Below, piece after piece: positions 6,322 through 7,484 of a stretch of 7,484 nt of DNA (the first letter of the stretch is position 1; every line of letters starts with the position of its first letter). Below the pieces are notes generated by a model. The model did not search any database. It was not told where the DNA came from and saw only the letters and a program-made list of their open reading frames with translations. This DNA comes from Clostridiales bacterium (GTDB lineage Bacteria; Bacillota; Clostridia; UBA8921): positions 1 to 7,484 of the forward strand of contig DOHE01000305.1 in the NCBI GenBank assembly GCA_003535395.1, given 5' to 3'. A program made the translations under genes and the position numbers.

Positions 6322-6339
6322 ATGCCAGCACCTCTGTTC

Positions 6340-6489
6340 CTACTTGGTTTCTTTGTGTTCTGTGTGCTTCCGGCAGAATTTGCAGTACTTGGTGAGCCCG
6401 ATCCGTTCAGGATCGTTCTTTTTGTTTTTCATTGTACTGTAATTCCTTCTTTTGCATTCACCACATGCCATGGTTATCTGTACTCTCAA
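6340..6489 (-). CDS. rpmG: 50S ribosomal protein L33 (zinc-binding form)
   Basis: L33 is a small large-subunit protein near the E site. The reading frame gives 49 aa, beginning [17 protein letters not shown] and ending [14 protein letters not shown]. Four cysteines (9, 12, 36, 39) in CxxC pairs mark the zinc-ribbon (C+) form, in contrast to the cysteine-free form many Firmicutes use under zinc starvation. The start is TTG at 6489: GGAGGTG lies six bases upstream, and the 49-aa length matches the family. The in-frame ATG six codons later would remove a conserved strand and has no ribosome binding site. It is the first gene after the promoter at 6599-6627 and precedes secE. Confidence 0.95.
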   Translation of the reverse strand: MRVQITMACGECKRRNYSTMKNKKNDPERIGLTKYCKFCRKHTEHKETK

Positions 6490-6566
6490 CTTCTCCACCT
6501 CCGTACCGGGAAGAATCCTTGCTGTTTGTGCTTAACACCGCCAGGTCAAATCGCGTTTACCGGCAT

Positions 6567-6595
6567 AAAAAAAAAGCCTTCCCTGTTTCGCAAGG
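6567..6595 (-). other. U9 tract behind a weak hairpin at the start of the rpmG leader
   Basis: The predicted transcript begins around CACCUUGCGAAACAGG and runs into nine consecutive U residues (6567-6575). Only CCUU/AAGG (4 bp, about 11-nt loop) can form before the run, which is weak for an intrinsic terminator. GCATA (6598-6602, within the -10) and TATGC also bracket the block. It may be a leaky terminator for nadE transcripts or an early pause/attenuation site; the U-run is certain, the role is not. Confidence 0.35.
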
Positions 6596-6598
6596 TGT

Positions 6599-6627
6599 AT
6601 GCTATCACATCCATATCCGGTTGTCAA
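6599..6627 (-). promoter_or_regulatory. Promoter for rpmG-secE-nusG-rplK-rplA
   Basis: A perfect -35 box TTGACA (6622-6627) is followed after 17 nt by TAGCAT (6599-6604, 4 of 6 matches). It is preceded by TGA, giving an extended -10. The -35 box contains the nadE stop codon TGA. The predicted start near 6592 leaves a leader of about 104 nt before rpmG. The -35 region lies in a dyad GGTTGT-CA-ACAACC (6619-6632) and shares the 12-mer TGGTTGTTGACA with the rpoB promoter. Confidence 0.65.
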
Positions 6628-7484
6628 CAACCATTTCCTGAATCCTCGAATTCACCCGGATCCAGCCAGAGATCGGGGCATGCATCACTGGGCATCCGCC
6701 AGTCGGTGCGGGGAGAGAGACTGATACTCCCGATCTTAGGACCGTCGGGGGTACAGGAGCGTTTGAACTGGGAAGCAAAAAACCTCCGGTAAAACAACCG
6801 GGCCCATCGGGCAATTTCCCCGGAAGCATACCTGTCTCCAAAAGCAGTTCGGGCCAGAAAAATCACCTTCCTGGGCGGAGCTCCGTACCGGATGGTATGG
6901 TAAAGAAAGAAATCATGCAGCTCGTAGGGCCCGATGATCTCCTCGGTTTTTTGGGCGATGCTTCCCGTCCTGTCCGGCGGCAGCAGCTCCGGGCTCACGG
7001 GAGTCTCAAGGATGTCCTTTAGAATTTCCTTTACTTCGGCCATATCCTCCTGTCCGGATATCCATTCAATCAGATAACGCACCAGTGTCTTGGGCACTCC
7101 GGCATTCACATTATACATTGCCATCTGATCCCCGCCATAAGTGCACCAGCCCAGGGCCATTTCGGACAAATCCCCGGTACCCACTGCCAAAGCTCCCTCG
7201 TGGTTGGACAGGTCAAACAGCAACTGGGTCCGCTCCCGTGCCTGAGTATTCTCATAGGCCGCCCCCTCCGGTTCCCCGCAGTGGCCGATGTCCCGAAGGT
7301 GCAGGTCACAGGCCTCCTTGATGTCGATCTCCCGGAAATCACATCCCAGCCGGGTGCAAAGGCGCTGAGCATTGCCCATGGTCCGGGCTGTAGTGCCGTA
7401 ACAGGGCAGGGACAGGGCGACGATATCGTGCATGGGCCGGTCAAGTTTCTTCCCTGCCCGGATGCAAACCAGCAAAGCCAGGGT
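6624..7484 (-). CDS. nadE: Glutamine-dependent NAD+ synthetase, C-terminal part (5' end outside window)
   Basis: NadE makes NAD+ from deamido-NAD+, ATP and ammonia; the long form takes ammonia from glutamine through an N-terminal nitrilase-type domain, which lies beyond the right edge. The visible 286 residues start TLALLVCIRAGKKL, just after where the ATP-binding SGGLDS loop would be. They include VGTGDLSEMALGW and the following GDQM and NVNAGVPKTLVRYL. The C-terminal extension of the two-domain enzymes is present: IGPYELHDFFLYHTIRYG, FFASQFKRS and GPKIGSISLSPRTDWRMPSD. These match the synthetase domain of enzymes such as Mycobacterium tuberculosis NadE. The gene ends SGNGC with a stop inside the next promoter. 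That it is the glutamine-dependent type is inferred from the C-terminal motifs. Confidence 0.94.
   Translation of the reverse strand, partial: TLALLVCIRAGKKLDRPMHDIVALSLPCYGTTARTMGNAQRLCTRLGCDFREIDIKEACDLHLRDIGHCGEPEGAAYENTQARERTQLLFDLSNHEGALAVGTGDLSEMALGWCTYGGDQMAMYNVNAGVPKTLVRYLIEWISGQEDMAEVKEILKDILETPVSPELLPPDRTGSIAQKTEEIIGPYELHDFFLYHTIRYGAPPRKVIFLARTAFGDRYASGEIARWARLFYRRFFASQFKRSCTPDGPKIGSISLSPRTDWRMPSDACPDLWLDPGEFEDSGNGC

Noticed and set aside
6322..6339. tRNA-Trp gene between rpmG and secE, as in some Firmicutes
   Set aside because: The gap is only 18 nt and contains just the secE ribosome binding site.

Overview
The window is a core housekeeping locus, read entirely on the minus strand. 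It holds the classical ribosomal-protein/RNA-polymerase cluster of a bacterium. In transcription order (right to left) it runs: nadE (5' end outside the window), rpmG, secE, nusG, rplK, rplA, rplJ, rplL, a metallo-beta-lactamase/rhodanese fusion gene, and rpoB (3' end outside the window). Gene order, strong AGGAGG-type ribosome binding sites, TTG starts, a Firmicute-type L10 leader and a Bacillus/Clostridium-like RpoB all point to Bacillota, most likely class Clostridia. Base composition looks roughly balanced (about half GC by eye), so this is not a very AT-rich clostridium. No finer assignment is supported.

Right part (7484-5111): the C-terminal synthetase half of a glutamine-dependent NAD+ synthetase ends at 6624. 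Its stop codon lies inside the -35 box of a good promoter for the next genes. That promoter drives rpmG (L33, zinc-binding form), secE, nusG and rplK, which are tightly packed with gaps of 14-21 nt. rpmG and nusG both start with TTG behind strong ribosome binding sites. rplA follows rplK after 63 nt that contain a small GC-rich hairpin.

Middle (4342-3041): a 334-nt intergenic region separates rplA from rplJ. It holds, in transcription order, two tandem 30-bp repeats, a near-consensus promoter (TTTACA-17-TATAAT), and an L10 leader RNA with an internal three-way-junction-like core, a candidate antiterminator and a 13-bp attenuator hairpin. rplJ and rplL follow.

Left part (3040-1): a terminator-like hairpin follows rplL. 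Next comes a complete 357-aa protein in which an ETHE1-type MBL domain (persulfide dioxygenase family) is fused to an active-site-intact rhodanese domain. It occupies the rplL-rpoB gap, which in many bacteria is empty or (as in Bacillus subtilis) holds a methyltransferase gene. After it, rpoB has its own consensus promoter (TTGACA-18-TATAAT) and a leader of about 143 nt with alternative hairpins. The visible rpoB covers 541 codons through the rifampicin-resistance-determining region, which carries wild-type residues at the main resistance sites.

Working together, these genes make the L7/L12 stalk and L1/L11 of the large subunit, the NusG elongation factor, the SecE translocon subunit and the polymerase beta subunit. 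Three separate promoters and one attenuator allow stalk proteins, elongation/secretion factors and RNA polymerase to be tuned separately. I see no mobile element, CRISPR array or defence system. The most unusual item is the sulfur-metabolism fusion gene embedded between rplL and rpoB, followed by the repeats and dyads at the promoters.
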